From Burkholderiaceae bacterium (GTDB taxonomy: Bacteria; Pseudomonadota; Gammaproteobacteria; Burkholderiales; Burkholderiaceae), in contig CANFMT010000010.1 of assembly GCA_947448415.1 (NCBI GenBank), positions 1 through 64,000 of the forward strand: a DNA stretch of 64,000 bases, in the 5' to 3' direction. Position numbers and translations under genes: made by a program. Positions 21,361 through 31,490 of this stretch are shown here, in pieces. How positions within the stretch are numbered: the first letter of the stretch is position 1; each line of letters starts with the position of its first letter. The notes beneath the pieces were generated by a model. That model was not told the origin of the DNA, searched no databases, and saw nothing but the letters and a program-made list of their open reading frames with translations.

Positions 21361-22827
21361 ATGGCCTATACATTAAGTGGCGAAGACGTCATTCACAGGG
21401 TTGCTCCAAGCCCGATTCCCAATCCCTATTGGGTTGCATTTTCGTCGTCTACAGCAAAGCTATTGAATATCCCCTTAAATAATCAAGGATTGCCCTCTGA
21501 TAGCACATGGCTTGATGTCCTTGCTGGCAATTCATTGCAAACCAATGATTATGATTTTTTAGATCCGATTGCCACGGCTTATAGCGGACATCAATTTGGT
21601 GTTTGGGCAGGGCAACTTGGGGATGGACGTGCAATTTTATTGGGTGATATTCAAGGTCAAGAGCTGCAGCTAAAAGGTGCGGGCATAACCAGATATTCTC
21701 GAATGGGTGATGGTAGAGCAGTTTTGCGATCCTCCATCCGTGAGTTTCTATGTAGCGAAGCAATGCATGGATTAGGCATTCCAACTAGCCGAGCGCTTTC
21801 TGTTGTTGGCTCCGATTTACCGGTTCGTCGAGAAACTTTGGAGACTGCAGCAGTATGTGCCCGTGTTGCCCCAAGCTTTATTCGTGTCGGCCATTTTGAG
21901 CACTTTGCTTCTACTCAAAATATAGATCGATTGAAACAGCTTGCTGATTTATTGATTGATGGGCACTACCCAGAATCCAAAGAGGCAGACAGCCCTTATG
22001 TCCATCTATTTAAATCTATTTCAGCTAGAAACGCTAAGTTAGTAGCGCAATGGCAGTCAGTGGGGTTTTGTCACGGAGTTCTTAATAGCGACAATATTAG
22101 CGCTTTAGGACTCACTATTGACTATGGCCCATTTGGATTTTTGGACGGGTTTCAAATTGACCACATCTGCAATCATAGTGATCAAGGCGGCAGATATGCC
22201 TATCATCGACAACCACAGATCATGCATTGGAACATGGCTTGTTTGGCAAGCGCCCTCCACCCTTTGGTCTCACTAGATAATTCAAATGAAGAAGCTACAG
22301 CCACCCTTACATCTGCGTTAGATGAATTTGCGGTAGTTTATGCGCAAAACTGGCAGCAAATATTTAGAAAGAAACTTGGTTTTACTACTGAGCAAGATGG
22401 AGATGTGAAGCTTATAGAGCGGCTTTTACAGGCGATGCATGACTCTAAGGTAGATTTTACAAATCTATTCAGATCTCTTGGTGAGATTAAGATCAACGCC
22501 CCTATCAATTCAATATCATGCAGAGATGAATTTATTGATCGCAATACATTTGATCAATGGCTTGAGGATTACATTGCTCGCTTAGGACTTGAATCTTGCA
22601 ATGACCTTGCTCGAAAAATGCAGATGGATGCCATTAATCCTAAGTTCATTCTCAGAAATCATCTGGCTCAAATTGCCATTGAAAAGGCGCAGAAGAAAGA
22701 TTTCTCTGAGATAAACGTACTGCTAAGGATATTAGAGAATCCATACGACGATCATGATGCATATGAATCTTATGCAATCCCACCATCACCTGATTTAGCA
22801 GCCGTTGAAGTAAGTTGTTCCTCTTGA
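21361..22827 (+). CDS. selO: protein adenylyltransferase SelO
   Basis: Pseudokinase that transfers AMP from ATP to proteins (AMPylation), linked to redox stress. The 488-residue product has [17 protein letters not shown] near residue 77, [19 protein letters not shown] near residue 101, and the [19 protein letters not shown] active-site stretch near residue 238. It ends in VEVSCSS, the conserved redox C-terminus in which some homologues carry selenocysteine; here the codon is an ordinary cysteine. It lies upstream of msrB, another oxidative-stress gene, with 28 bp between. Confidence 0.95.
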   Translation: MAYTLSGEDVIHRVAPSPIPNPYWVAFSSSTAKLLNIPLNNQGLPSDSTWLDVLAGNSLQTNDYDFLDPIATAYSGHQFGVWAGQLGDGRAILLGDIQGQELQLKGAGITRYSRMGDGRAVLRSSIREFLCSEAMHGLGIPTSRALSVVGSDLPVRRETLETAAVCARVAPSFIRVGHFEHFASTQNIDRLKQLADLLIDGHYPESKEADSPYVHLFKSISARNAKLVAQWQSVGFCHGVLNSDNISALGLTIDYGPFGFLDGFQIDHICNHSDQGGRYAYHRQPQIMHWNMACLASALHPLVSLDNSNEEATATLTSALDEFAVVYAQNWQQIFRKKLGFTTEQDGDVKLIERLLQAMHDSKVDFTNLFRSLGEIKINAPINSISCRDEFIDRNTFDQWLEDYIARLGLESCNDLARKMQMDAINPKFILRNHLAQIAIEKAQKKDFSEINVLLRILENPYDDHDAYESYAIPPSPDLAAVEVSCSS

Positions 22828-22855
22828 TGCGCCAATCAATAACCAATCACACTCT

Positions 22856-23266
22856 ATGAAAAAAACAGATCAAGAATATAAAGAAACCTTAAGCGATATT
22901 GAGTATCGCGTTACGCGTGAAGCCGCTACAGAAAGGCCCTTTACTGGCAAATACTGGGATCATTGGGATCAAGGGGAATATCAGTGCATTTGCTGCAATA
23001 CTCCACTATTTTTATCGAACACCAAATTTGATGCTGGCTGCGGTTGGCCCAGCTACAGTCAAGCCGAAAATGAATCCAATATTAAGGAAATTCGTGATAA
23101 TAGTCATGGAATGATACGCACTGAAGTCCGTTGCGCTCATTGCGACGCCCATTTGGGGCATGTATTTAATGATGGGCCAAATCCTACGGGATTGCGCTAT
23201 TGCATTAACTCTGCATCCTTACAGTTTGAACCCAGCGACAACGCCAAACTTGCGAAGGAAGGTTAA
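22856..23266 (+). CDS. msrB: peptide-methionine (R)-S-oxide reductase
   Basis: Repairs oxidised methionine (R form). The 136-residue enzyme has zinc ligands C44/C47 and C93/C96, the catalytic Cys116 in RYCINSASL, and the GCGWPSY substrate motif near residue 62. The histidine/asparagine stretch [10 protein letters not shown] is intact. It follows selO in the same direction; both point to oxidative stress. No MsrA is in the window. Confidence 0.97.
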   Translation: MKKTDQEYKETLSDIEYRVTREAATERPFTGKYWDHWDQGEYQCICCNTPLFLSNTKFDAGCGWPSYSQAENESNIKEIRDNSHGMIRTEVRCAHCDAHLGHVFNDGPNPTGLRYCINSASLQFEPSDNAKLAKEG

Positions 23267-23304
23267 AAATAAGTCAGGCTTTAAATAGCTGGATAATCCC
23301 CGAT

Positions 23305-23853
23305 ATGAAATTTTTATTTGACCTCTTCCCTATTATTCTATTTTTTATCGCCTTTAAATTTGGTGATATCTATACCGCAACGATTGTGGCTATGGTGGCT
23401 ACTATTGGTCAAATTTTATGGGTGTATTACCGACACCGCAAAATTGATGCCATGCAATGGGTTAGTCTGATCATGATTGTGGTGTTTGGAAGCCTAACTA
23501 TTTTCCTGCATGACAAAACCTTTATTCAGCTCAAACCCACTGCTCTTTACTGGCTTTTTTCAGGCACATTGCTGATCAGCGCTCAGTTCTTCAATAAAAA
23601 TTGGATACAGGCGCTTATGGGAAAGCAAGTAACCTTGAAGCCCATGAATTCACATTCGGTTTGGCATAGACTGAACCTCGCCTGGTCCGCCTTTTTCTTT
23701 TTAATGGGCGCACTAAACTTGTATATCGCCTTTGAATATTCCGAAGAGACTTGGGTGAATTTCAAATTATTTGGCACCACAGGCTTGCTGGTTGTTTTTG
23801 TCATTCTCCAGGGGGTTTGGCTTTCTCGGCATATGGAGCACCCTTCCGAATGA
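23305..23853 (+). CDS. yciB: inner-membrane septation protein A (YciB)
   Basis: A 182-residue integral membrane protein with about five hydrophobic segments and the family start MKFLFDLFPIILFF, followed by FNKNWIQALMGKQ near residue 96 and WSAFFFLMGALN. It is implicated in envelope integrity and septation together with divisome proteins. Its stop overlaps the start of the bolA-like gene (ATGA), so the two are translationally coupled, a pairing common in betaproteobacteria. Confidence 0.95.
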   Translation: MKFLFDLFPIILFFIAFKFGDIYTATIVAMVATIGQILWVYYRHRKIDAMQWVSLIMIVVFGSLTIFLHDKTFIQLKPTALYWLFSGTLLISAQFFNKNWIQALMGKQVTLKPMNSHSVWHRLNLAWSAFFFLMGALNLYIAFEYSEETWVNFKLFGTTGLLVVFVILQGVWLSRHMEHPSE

Positions 23854-24134
23854 GCATTAACCAAAGGCGCATGTCCTTATTTGAGGAAGACTTACGCAAA
23901 GCCTTTTCCGTTACATATCTTGAAATTGAAGATGAAAGTCATTTGCATGCTGGTCATGCTGGTGCAGCCAGTGGTGGCGGACACTTTAAGCTGACCATAA
24001 TTTCACCGGATTTTAAGGAATTAAGCCCTGTAGCTAGGCACCGAGCGGTATATGCAGCCCTGAACCGACATATGCCCCAAGAAATTCATGCATTAACCAT
24101 CTTAGCCAAAACGCCCGATGACGCCTTCAACTGA
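23850..24134 (+). CDS. BolA-family protein
   Basis: The start at 23850 (ATG overlapping the yciB stop as ATGA) gives a 94-residue protein; the longer reading frame upstream lies inside yciB and is not used. The BolA fold is recognisable: HLHAGHAGAASGGGHFKLTI near residue 28, then FKELSPVARHRAVYAAL and a final EIHALTI strand. The conserved histidine would coordinate an iron-sulfur cluster shared with a monothiol glutaredoxin. The parvulin gene follows after 50 bp. Confidence 0.93.
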   Translation: MSINQRRMSLFEEDLRKAFSVTYLEIEDESHLHAGHAGAASGGGHFKLTIISPDFKELSPVARHRAVYAALNRHMPQEIHALTILAKTPDDAFN

Positions 24135-24184
24135 TGCTGATCTAAAATAAACCCTACTAAAACCTGTTTAATACAAAAATCCTT

Positions 24185-24979
24185 ATGCTTAATACACGTC
24201 AAATTTTTGCCCTCAGCGCAATCAGCGCCGCTCTTATTTCAACAAATGTTGTGGCTCAAAATGCCGTAATTGTGAATGGCAAATCCATTCCAAAAGCACA
24301 ATTAGACAAACTTGTACAAAAATCAGGTCAACCTGATAACCCGCAAGTGCGTGATCAAGCTCGTGAGATGCTTGTTACAAGAGAGCTAATTTTGCAAGAA
24401 GCAGATAAGCGTGGCGTTATTCAAAATGAACTTGTACGCGAGCAATTAGAACAAGCTCGTATGGGTGTTCTGATCGCGGCTGTATTTGAGGATTATGTTG
24501 AAAAAGAAGGCGTGGCAGAAGCAGATTTAAAAAATGCCTACGAGACAGTTAAAGTCCAATACACCGGTAAGGAGTATCACGTCGAACACATCCTGGTAGA
24601 AAAAGAGTCTGATGCCAAGGCAATCATTGCTCAAATCAAGGCCGGTGGAAATTTTGAAGATATTGCAAAAGCAAAATCTCAAGATCCTGGGTCCGCTAAG
24701 AATGGTGGCGATCTAGGATGGGTTAGTGATAAAGCGCTGGTACCTGAATTTTCTAAATCAATGGTTCAACTCAAGAATGGTCAGATTACAGATAAGCCAG
24801 TGAAGTCTCAATTCGGCTGGCATATCATCAAGATGGTTGATGTACGTGATGTTAAAGCACCAAGCATGGAAGAAATTAAGGATCAACTTAAACAGATGAT
24901 CATGTCAGATAAGAATTGGCAAAAAGCGAAGTTTTCAGAGATGATGCAAAAACTACGCGCTAAGGCCAAGATTCAATAA
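24185..24979 (+). CDS. periplasmic peptidyl-prolyl isomerase (parvulin type)
   Basis: A 264-residue foldase with a signal peptide (ALSAISAALISTNVVAQ), a SurA/PrsA-like N-terminal region (about residues 26-125) and one parvulin domain from about residue 130 (YHVEHILVEKESDA, then FEDIAKAKSQDPGSAKNGGDLGW and FGWHIIKM). It is likely to help fold outer-membrane or periplasmic proteins. The yciB-bolA-ppi order recurs in related genomes. It is convergent with the MFS gene, 10 nt away. Confidence 0.93.
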   Translation: MLNTRQIFALSAISAALISTNVVAQNAVIVNGKSIPKAQLDKLVQKSGQPDNPQVRDQAREMLVTRELILQEADKRGVIQNELVREQLEQARMGVLIAAVFEDYVEKEGVAEADLKNAYETVKVQYTGKEYHVEHILVEKESDAKAIIAQIKAGGNFEDIAKAKSQDPGSAKNGGDLGWVSDKALVPEFSKSMVQLKNGQITDKPVKSQFGWHIIKMVDVRDVKAPSMEEIKDQLKQMIMSDKNWQKAKFSEMMQKLRAKAKIQ

Positions 24980-24989
24980 AGCAATGTTT

Positions 24990-26147
24990 TTATTGGCTTG
25001 GGTAGTGGCGAGGTCTTAGCTTCTGAATCGCCATACCCGCCATACCGCAAGCAAATGCCGACATCACAAAAACATCCCTAGGCTGAGATAACTCCCAAAT
25101 CCAGCCAGCAAATAACCCGCCAAGAGTTCCGCCTAAGCCATATGAAATAGTCGCCATAAGAGCCTGCCCGCGTGCTTGCAACGGACCTGTAAACCAACGC
25201 TGTAATAACTTTGTAGCCGCGCTATGGTGAGCGGCAAAAGTACCTGCATGCATTAACTGAGCCAGAATAAGTACTGAAGTAATCGGCAAAAAAGCTATCA
25301 AAATAAAGCGCAACACCCCTACCCCAAAAGCCGCCTGCAATACTACCTCAGCATCTAGCCTACTTAAAACCTTGCTTTGGAAATAGAAAAATATTACTTC
25401 TGCCAGAACACCCAAAGCCCAAAAAAGTCCTATTTGAAATTTATCGTATCCAAGATCTGCCAAATATAAAGAATAGAAAACATACAAAGAGGCGTGAGCA
25501 AAAATCATAAAAAATCCTGATAGCAAAAACCAGCGTACATCAGGATTAAATAACACTACAAGCAACTCGCCCTTGACCATTTTTCGCCGCTCCATCTTAG
25601 GCTCATGCAATAAGAAAGTTACCAAGGCTAAGGAAGCTAACACAATAGTGCCAACAATGGGATATAACTCAATGGTGTTGCGTTGAAACAATTCACCAGC
25701 AATTAGCACCATAGCTATGAAGCCTATGGATCCCCAAAGACGTAGGCGACCATAGCGCTTATCAAAAGAATTATCTTTATACAAAGCATGTATCGTGGCA
25801 GATTCGCCAAGTGGCATCAGACTACTAAGGATGGTGTGCAATACAAACATCCAAATAAAAAAGCCTAAGTAACTCTGTAAAAAGTAAATACAGATAAAGA
25901 TAACTGCGGCCAAGCAAGCGCAAAAACGAATGATACTGATGCGATTAGATAAATAGTCAGATAGCCACCCCCATGAGAATGGACCGACAATGCGAGTGAT
26001 TTGCAGCATTGACATGAGTGCCGCAATTTCAATAACGCTAAATCCGCGATCTAAAAAAAATAGACTCGCATAAGGAGAAACCAGACCTACATAGGCAAAA
26101 TATAAAAAGAAAAAGGACCCGAAGGCCCAGCGAAGTGAAGGCGTCAT
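24990..26147 (-). CDS. MFS transporter (MFS_1-like / HcaT type)
   Basis: A 385-residue inner-membrane protein with about 12 hydrophobic segments. The N-terminal FFLYFAYVGLVSPYASLFF and the loop WGWLSDYLSNR resemble the HcaT/LacY-like branch that includes 3-phenylpropionate and related transporters. The substrate cannot be told from sequence. It lies 15 nt after aroC on the same strand and may be cotranscribed with it. Confidence 0.88.
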   Translation of the reverse strand: MTPSLRWAFGSFFFLYFAYVGLVSPYASLFFLDRGFSVIEIAALMSMLQITRIVGPFSWGWLSDYLSNRISIIRFCACLAAVIFICIYFLQSYLGFFIWMFVLHTILSSLMPLGESATIHALYKDNSFDKRYGRLRLWGSIGFIAMVLIAGELFQRNTIELYPIVGTIVLASLALVTFLLHEPKMERRKMVKGELLVVLFNPDVRWFLLSGFFMIFAHASLYVFYSLYLADLGYDKFQIGLFWALGVLAEVIFFYFQSKVLSRLDAEVVLQAAFGVGVLRFILIAFLPITSVLILAQLMHAGTFAAHHSAATKLLQRWFTGPLQARGQALMATISYGLGGTLGGLFAGWIWELSQPRDVFVMSAFACGMAGMAIQKLRPRHYPSQ

Positions 26148-26162
26148 ATCAGATAGTGAATA

Positions 26163-27278
26163 CTAGTCCTGGCTAGATCCCGGCTGAGCAGCTGGAATAG
26201 AAGGATTTGGGAGTGAGACATCAGCGCACTGGGCGCGATGACGCAGGGCATGATCCATGATGACTAATGCCAGCATTGCTTCAGCAATAGGTGTGGCGCG
26301 AATACCAACGCACGGATCATGGCGCCCTTTAGTCTGAACGGTAATTGGATTACCCGCCAGATCAACAGACTGTTTAGGACTCAAAATGCTTGAGGTAGGC
26401 TTAATCGCAATCGATACTCGCAAGTCTTGGCCACTGCTGATGCCGCCTAGTGTCCCCCCGGAATTATTGCTAGCAAACCCATTGGGATGGAGTTCGTCTC
26501 CATGCTCACTTCCACGCTGAGCGACTGAGTCAAATCCAGATCCGATCTCTACACCCTTCACAGCATTAATTCCCATCATGGCATGCGCAATATCTGCATC
26601 CAATTTATCGAACAAAGGCTCGCCCAAGCCAATGGGAACATTGCGTGCGCGCACTTCAATGCGAGCACCACAAGAATCCCCTGCTTTGCGTAACTCATCC
26701 ATATAGTTTTCAAGCTGGGGAATGATTTCCCCATTCGCCGCAAAAAAAGGATTATTTTCTATTTCCGAAGCGTCTTTAAATGGAATCTCAAGTTGACCCA
26801 GTTGGCTCATATAGCCATAAAACTCGGTTCCATATTTCTCATGCAGCCACTTCTTAGCAATTGCAGCAGCCGCAACAACAGGCGCTGTTAATCTTGCTGA
26901 AGAGCGACCACCGCCGCGGGGATCGCGAATTCCATATTTGTACTGATAGGCATAGTCAGCATGCCCAGGTCGGAATGTTTGCAAAATATTGCCGTAATCC
27001 TGACTACGCTGGTCGGTATTGCGAATTAATAAAGCGATTGGGGTGCCAGTAGTTTTGCCCTCAAAGACGCCAGACAAAATTTCAACCCTGTCCTCTTCTT
27101 TACGTTGAGTAACATGGCGCGAGGTACCAGGTTTACGTCTATCCAAGTCAATTTGGAGATCTGCCTCGGATAAAGCCATTCCTGGTGGGCAACCATCCAC
27201 TACAGCTCCGATTGCCGGTCCATGAGACTCACCAAAAGTGGTTACAGTAAAAAGAAGGCCTAAAGTATTTCCTGACAT
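26163..27278 (-). CDS. aroC: chorismate synthase
   Basis: Last step of the shikimate pathway, converting EPSP to chorismate with reduced FMN. The 371-residue protein has the three family signatures: [18 protein letters not shown] near residue 16, the [14 protein letters not shown] block near residue 118 and the [17 protein letters not shown] block near residue 323. A short Ser/Pro-rich tail follows. The start [20 protein letters not shown] is standard. Confidence 0.98.
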   Translation of the reverse strand: MSGNTLGLLFTVTTFGESHGPAIGAVVDGCPPGMALSEADLQIDLDRRKPGTSRHVTQRKEEDRVEILSGVFEGKTTGTPIALLIRNTDQRSQDYGNILQTFRPGHADYAYQYKYGIRDPRGGGRSSARLTAPVVAAAAIAKKWLHEKYGTEFYGYMSQLGQLEIPFKDASEIENNPFFAANGEIIPQLENYMDELRKAGDSCGARIEVRARNVPIGLGEPLFDKLDADIAHAMMGINAVKGVEIGSGFDSVAQRGSEHGDELHPNGFASNNSGGTLGGISSGQDLRVSIAIKPTSSILSPKQSVDLAGNPITVQTKGRHDPCVGIRATPIAEAMLALVIMDHALRHRAQCADVSLPNPSIPAAQPGSSQD

Positions 27279-27322
27279 GACGCCATTATGTCATTTGTCA
27301 GGGATTTTTGGGCTAAGACTGC

Positions 27323-27778
27323 TTAGTTTGCCGTCTTTTCAGCGTCCTCAGGCCAATCCCGAATGTACGCCTTAAGCATCGTATTTTCGAAATCTTGAGC
27401 CTCAACCACCGATTTTGCAACGTCGTAAAAGGAGATGACTCCCATGAGCATTTTTTGATCGACTACCGGTAAATAGCGAGCGTGATCGACCAACATCATC
27501 CGGCGAACCTCGTCTATTTCGGTCTCCATATTGCAAGTCAAGGGTTTTTGATTCATGACTGCGTTGACCTGTAAACCGTCTAATTTGCCATGATGTTTGG
27601 CTAGTGCAGAAATAACCTCGCGGAAAGTGAGAATGCCAACTAGCTTGTCGTACTCCATCACAACCAAGGAGCCGATGTCATGCTCGCTCATCACTAATAC
27701 GGCCGTTTGCAATGCTGTATCAGGCGCAACAGTGAATAAGGTGCTGCCCTTTACGCGCAATATGTCACGAACTTTCAT
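27323..27778 (-). CDS. two-CBS-domain protein
   Basis: A 151-residue stand-alone pair of CBS domains (about residues 8-62 and 72-127) with the patterns VVMEYDKLVGILTFREV and LPVVDQKMLMGVISFYDV. Such proteins bind adenine nucleotides and usually act as sensors in trans. There is no attached enzyme or channel domain. It sits alone between aroC and the BrkB-like gene, all on the minus strand. A TCCGGAGG-type site lies just before the start. Confidence 0.92.
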   Translation of the reverse strand: MKVRDILRVKGSTLFTVAPDTALQTAVLVMSEHDIGSLVVMEYDKLVGILTFREVISALAKHHGKLDGLQVNAVMNQKPLTCNMETEIDEVRRMMLVDHARYLPVVDQKMLMGVISFYDVAKSVVEAQDFENTMLKAYIRDWPEDAEKTAN

Positions 27779-27856
27779 TTTGTCTCCGGAGGTAATCCAT
27801 GTATAGACTCAATATAGCCTTATGCCCTATTTCAATCAAGGCTTTATGGGGCACTT

Positions 27857-28705
27857 TTAGTAACGAATAACCCTAATGACACCACTTCGAATGTCAGGGA
27901 GATTGGCCACCAATACAGCGCCAGCAAGCGTAATCCACCAGGTCATGTAAATCCAAATTAAACCCAGGGGGAATATTGCAAAAGCCCCGTAAACAGTTTT
28001 ATAGAAGGCGGTATTGCTTAAAAAGATGGCAAATCCAAATTTCATCAGTTCGAATGCTAGGGCCGCAAAAAAAGCGCCTGAAAAAGCGTCCACCCAGAGT
28101 ATCTTTGCATACGGCAAGACTTTATAAACAACCGCAAAAACAGCTACAGCCATCAATATTGGAGCAAATATAGCGATTACGCGAAATCCAAATGAAATTG
28201 CCTTAATCCAGCCCTCTGATGCGCTAAACAACATCCCACTTAAATAGATTCCCATGCCCAACAATATTGGAGCTACAAAAGTGGCAGCACCATAAATCAT
28301 GATTTTTTTATGCAATGGCCTACTCTGGGTGACTTTAAATATTTGATTGAATGCAGCCTCAATTACCGCAAGGGTCATGAGAGCTGTAACTACAAGACCA
28401 CCTAAACCAACGAATGTCAGACCGCTTGCCTTGGCGGAAAATTGGTCTAAATACATAAATACCTGCTGATTAATGCCCCCAGGCATATAAGTTTCCAGCA
28501 ACCAGTTTCTAAAGGTATTCTTTACTTGAATGACGCTAGGCAGGTAGCCAATAAGCATTGTGGCTATCGTGATCATTGGCACCAGCGAAAGCGTAGTTGT
28601 AAAAGACAGGCTGGCTGCGATTTGCTTCAAATTTTGACCGCGATTTCGCTCCCAGATCTCTTTGCCCAGGGAGAGCCATAATTGAGGATTACGAATAATG
28701 CGCAT
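27857..28705 (-). CDS. YihY/BrkB-family inner-membrane protein
   Basis: A 282-residue protein with six hydrophobic segments and the family N-terminus (QIAASLSFTTTLSLVPMITI near residue 28) and C-terminal region GLIWIYMTWWITLAGAVLVANL. It was formerly annotated as ribonuclease BN or a serum-resistance factor; the function is unknown. It is divergent from wrbA with only 22 bp between the start codons. Confidence 0.92.
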   Translation of the reverse strand: MRIIRNPQLWLSLGKEIWERNRGQNLKQIAASLSFTTTLSLVPMITIATMLIGYLPSVIQVKNTFRNWLLETYMPGGINQQVFMYLDQFSAKASGLTFVGLGGLVVTALMTLAVIEAAFNQIFKVTQSRPLHKKIMIYGAATFVAPILLGMGIYLSGMLFSASEGWIKAISFGFRVIAIFAPILMAVAVFAVVYKVLPYAKILWVDAFSGAFFAALAFELMKFGFAIFLSNTAFYKTVYGAFAIFPLGLIWIYMTWWITLAGAVLVANLPDIRSGVIRVIRY

Positions 28706-28718
28706 CGCCGTATCATAA

Positions 28719-29330
<612 letters not shown>

Positions 29331-29354
29331 TTGCTGCAATTTCGTCAGAAAAAT

Positions 29355-29744
29355 ATGTATAAAAAACTACTGCAAAAAAATCCATATCAACTTCTAGCTA
29401 CTGCTGCATTTATTGATTTGTTTATTCTGTGCGTGTGCTGGGAGTGGTTCATATCGCCATTGAGACCTGGCGGTTCTTGGTTAATATTAAAAGGGGTTCC
29501 CCTCTTATTTGCAATTCCGGGTTTATGGAAAGGCAAGATTTACACAATGCAGTGGGCATCTATGTTAATTTTGCTTTACGATACTGAAGGATTAGTTCGC
29601 ATTTTAGAAACAGGCGCTAATTTTTGGCTTGCCTTGCTCGAAACAATTCTTGCTACAACAGGCTTTGTATGCCTATTAATTTATTTGAAGCCGATAAAAA
29701 AAGAGGCAAAAAGTAGGCAGAAAACAAAAGAGGCAGAACATTAA
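29355..29744 (+). CDS. DUF2069 membrane protein
   Basis: A 129-residue inner-membrane protein with four hydrophobic segments and a basic C-terminal tail (KPIKKEAKSRQKTKEAEH). The pattern FILCVCWEWFISPLRPGG near residue 22 is typical of DUF2069, which often follows wrbA. The ATG at 29355 is preferred over a TTG at 29331 that abuts the wrbA stop. Its TAA overlaps the next ATG by one base (TAATG). Function unknown. Confidence 0.87.
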   Translation: MYKKLLQKNPYQLLATAAFIDLFILCVCWEWFISPLRPGGSWLILKGVPLLFAIPGLWKGKIYTMQWASMLILLYDTEGLVRILETGANFWLALLETILATTGFVCLLIYLKPIKKEAKSRQKTKEAEH

Positions 29745-31159
29745 TGCAAGCCTTCATTACTCAGCTGCAGACATTCCTTAAGCCTTCATTCTTGCTTACT
29801 GTGGAAATTGATAAGGCACCCTATTTAACGGATTGGCGCAAAAAGTTCACTGGCAAGGCTTTGGCTGTATTACTCCCGGGCACCACCGATGAAGTCGCAA
29901 AAATTGTTCAACTATGCGCCGAGCATCAAGTCGCAATAGTTCCACAGGGTGGGCATACTGGTTTTTGCGGTGGCGCCACGCCAGATACAAGCGGCAGTCA
30001 AATTATCATGAACTTTAAGCGCATGAATCAAATTCTTGATGTCGATGTTGCCAATCAAACCATTACCGTTGAAGCCGGCTGCATTTTGCAAGCCATACAA
30101 GAAAAAGCAGCATCACATGGTTTCCTGTTTCCTTTAAGCCTTGGTGCTGAAGGAAGTTGCATGATTGGTGGAAATCTTGCGACCAATGCAGGAGGCACCA
30201 ATGTTCTTCGATATGGCAATACTCGTGATTTATGTTTAGGACTTGAGGTAGTTACCGCTAAGGGTGAAATATGGAATGGCCTAAAAGGTTTGCGTAAAGA
30301 TAATACTGGGTATGATTTACGTGATTTATTTATTGGCTCAGAAGGTACACTTGGCATTATTACCACTGCCGTTTTAAAGCTTTACCCCCTCCCTATTTCC
30401 CAGTGGGCAACACTGGTAGCCACTGACAATATTGCATCCACAATATCTCTATTAAATTTGTTTCAAAAACGAGCAAACTCGTTGTTAACCGGATTTGAAA
30501 TGATGACAAGGGATTCTTTGGATTTAAATACCAAGCATTTCCCTCACATGTCAAATCCCTTAAAAGGAAATCCTCCTTACACAGTTCTTATTGAGCTTTC
30601 AGATCATGAAAGTGAGGAACATGTCAAAGATCTGCTGCAGTCTGTTCTTGAGGAAGCATTTGAATCTAACTTAATTACCGATGCAGTTATTGCTAGCAAT
30701 CTCAGTCAGGCAAATTTATTTTGGCAAATGCGAGAACACATTACTCTTGCACAAGCAGAGGAAGGCGCCAATCTTAAGCATGACATCACCATTCCTTTGT
30801 CGTCGCTAGATAGCTTTATTACTGCGACTGATCAGATCATCAGATCCAAGTATCCAGGGGTAAGAGTCATCAACTTTGGCCATTTAGGTGATGGCAACCT
30901 CCACTACAACATTGCACCGCCGTCAGACAGGGATCCCAAGAGCTTTAACCAGGAGAATGAAAAACCTATTATGGAGCTGGTATATGGTCAGGTTGAGCGC
31001 TGCCAGGGCTCTATTTCTGCAGAGCACGGCATTGGGCAGCTTAAATTGATGGACCTAAGGGCTCACAAGGGAGATGTTGCCCACGACCTCATGAGAGCCC
31101 TTAAAACAGCCTTAGACCCACAAAATATCCTAAATCCACATAAAGTCATCTCTATTTGA
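29744..31159 (+). CDS. FAD-linked oxidase (GlcD / D-2-hydroxyacid dehydrogenase type)
   Basis: A 471-residue flavoprotein with an FAD_binding_4 domain (VAIVPQGGHTGFCGGATPD near residue 65, then EGSCMIGGNLATNAGG near residue 143) and a C-terminal FAD-oxidase domain with GHLGDGNLHYNIAPP near residue 380 and SAEHGIGQLK near residue 427. The close family includes D-lactate, glycolate and D-2-hydroxyglutarate dehydrogenases; the single-chain form without GlcE/GlcF points to the D-2-hydroxyglutarate-like branch, by inference. It is translationally coupled to the DUF2069 gene. Confidence 0.9.
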   Translation: MQAFITQLQTFLKPSFLLTVEIDKAPYLTDWRKKFTGKALAVLLPGTTDEVAKIVQLCAEHQVAIVPQGGHTGFCGGATPDTSGSQIIMNFKRMNQILDVDVANQTITVEAGCILQAIQEKAASHGFLFPLSLGAEGSCMIGGNLATNAGGTNVLRYGNTRDLCLGLEVVTAKGEIWNGLKGLRKDNTGYDLRDLFIGSEGTLGIITTAVLKLYPLPISQWATLVATDNIASTISLLNLFQKRANSLLTGFEMMTRDSLDLNTKHFPHMSNPLKGNPPYTVLIELSDHESEEHVKDLLQSVLEEAFESNLITDAVIASNLSQANLFWQMREHITLAQAEEGANLKHDITIPLSSLDSFITATDQIIRSKYPGVRVINFGHLGDGNLHYNIAPPSDRDPKSFNQENEKPIMELVYGQVERCQGSISAEHGIGQLKLMDLRAHKGDVAHDLMRALKTALDPQNILNPHKVISI

Positions 31160-31174
31160 GAAATATTTCACTTT

Positions 31175-31194
31175 TTTGGTAAATATTTACCAAA
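31175..31194. promoter_or_regulatory. perfect 20-bp palindrome upstream of a small gene
   Basis: TTTGGTAAATATTTACCAAA reads the same on both strands with no mismatch. It lies 55 bp before the ATG at 31249 and 16 bp after the oxidase stop. There is no T-run, so it is not an ordinary terminator. A dimeric repressor or activator site is the simplest reading; the regulator is not identified. Confidence 0.55.
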
Positions 31195-31248
31195 TCTTGT
31201 CATCTCTCTAGTTTTATCGCGCGTTGTATGCCCATGGAGGTGACAAAT

Positions 31249-31434
31249 ATGTCAACAAGACTTAAACGTTGGGCCCGTGCTATTCAAGAGATCGACTTGT
31301 CCAAAAGGACGCCTGAGATCGCAATTGGCTATTTAGATAGCAAATATCGCGATATTGCATGGCGTTATATCCGCATTCTCGGTTTTGAGCGCACCATTAG
31401 CTTCATGGCAAGCAATAACTTTCATCCAGAATAA
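31249..31434 (+). CDS. small basic protein of unknown function
   Basis: The start at 31249 gives a 61-residue protein. It is chosen because an ideal ribosome-binding site (GGAGGTGAC) ends about 6 nt before it, while the upstream ATG at 31228 has none. The product is rich in Arg/Lys, with no signal peptide or membrane segment, and contains LKRWARAIQEIDLSKR and a later aromatic stretch YRDIAWRYIRILGFER. I do not recognise the family. The strong RBS, a palindrome upstream and a clean terminator downstream all argue that it is a real, regulated monocistronic gene. Confidence 0.75.
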   Translation: MSTRLKRWARAIQEIDLSKRTPEIAIGYLDSKYRDIAWRYIRILGFERTISFMASNNFHPE

Positions 31435-31438
31435 AATT

Positions 31439-31475
31439 AAAACCCTAATATATTGATTTTCTTAGGGTTTTTTCT
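31439..31475 (+). terminator. Rho-independent terminator
   Basis: AAAACCCTAA, a 13-base loop, then TTAGGGTTTTTTC. It directly follows the small gene, ends before the convergent hydrolase gene and could serve both strands. Confidence 0.8.
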
Positions 31476-31490
31476 TTTCTTACTCCACTG

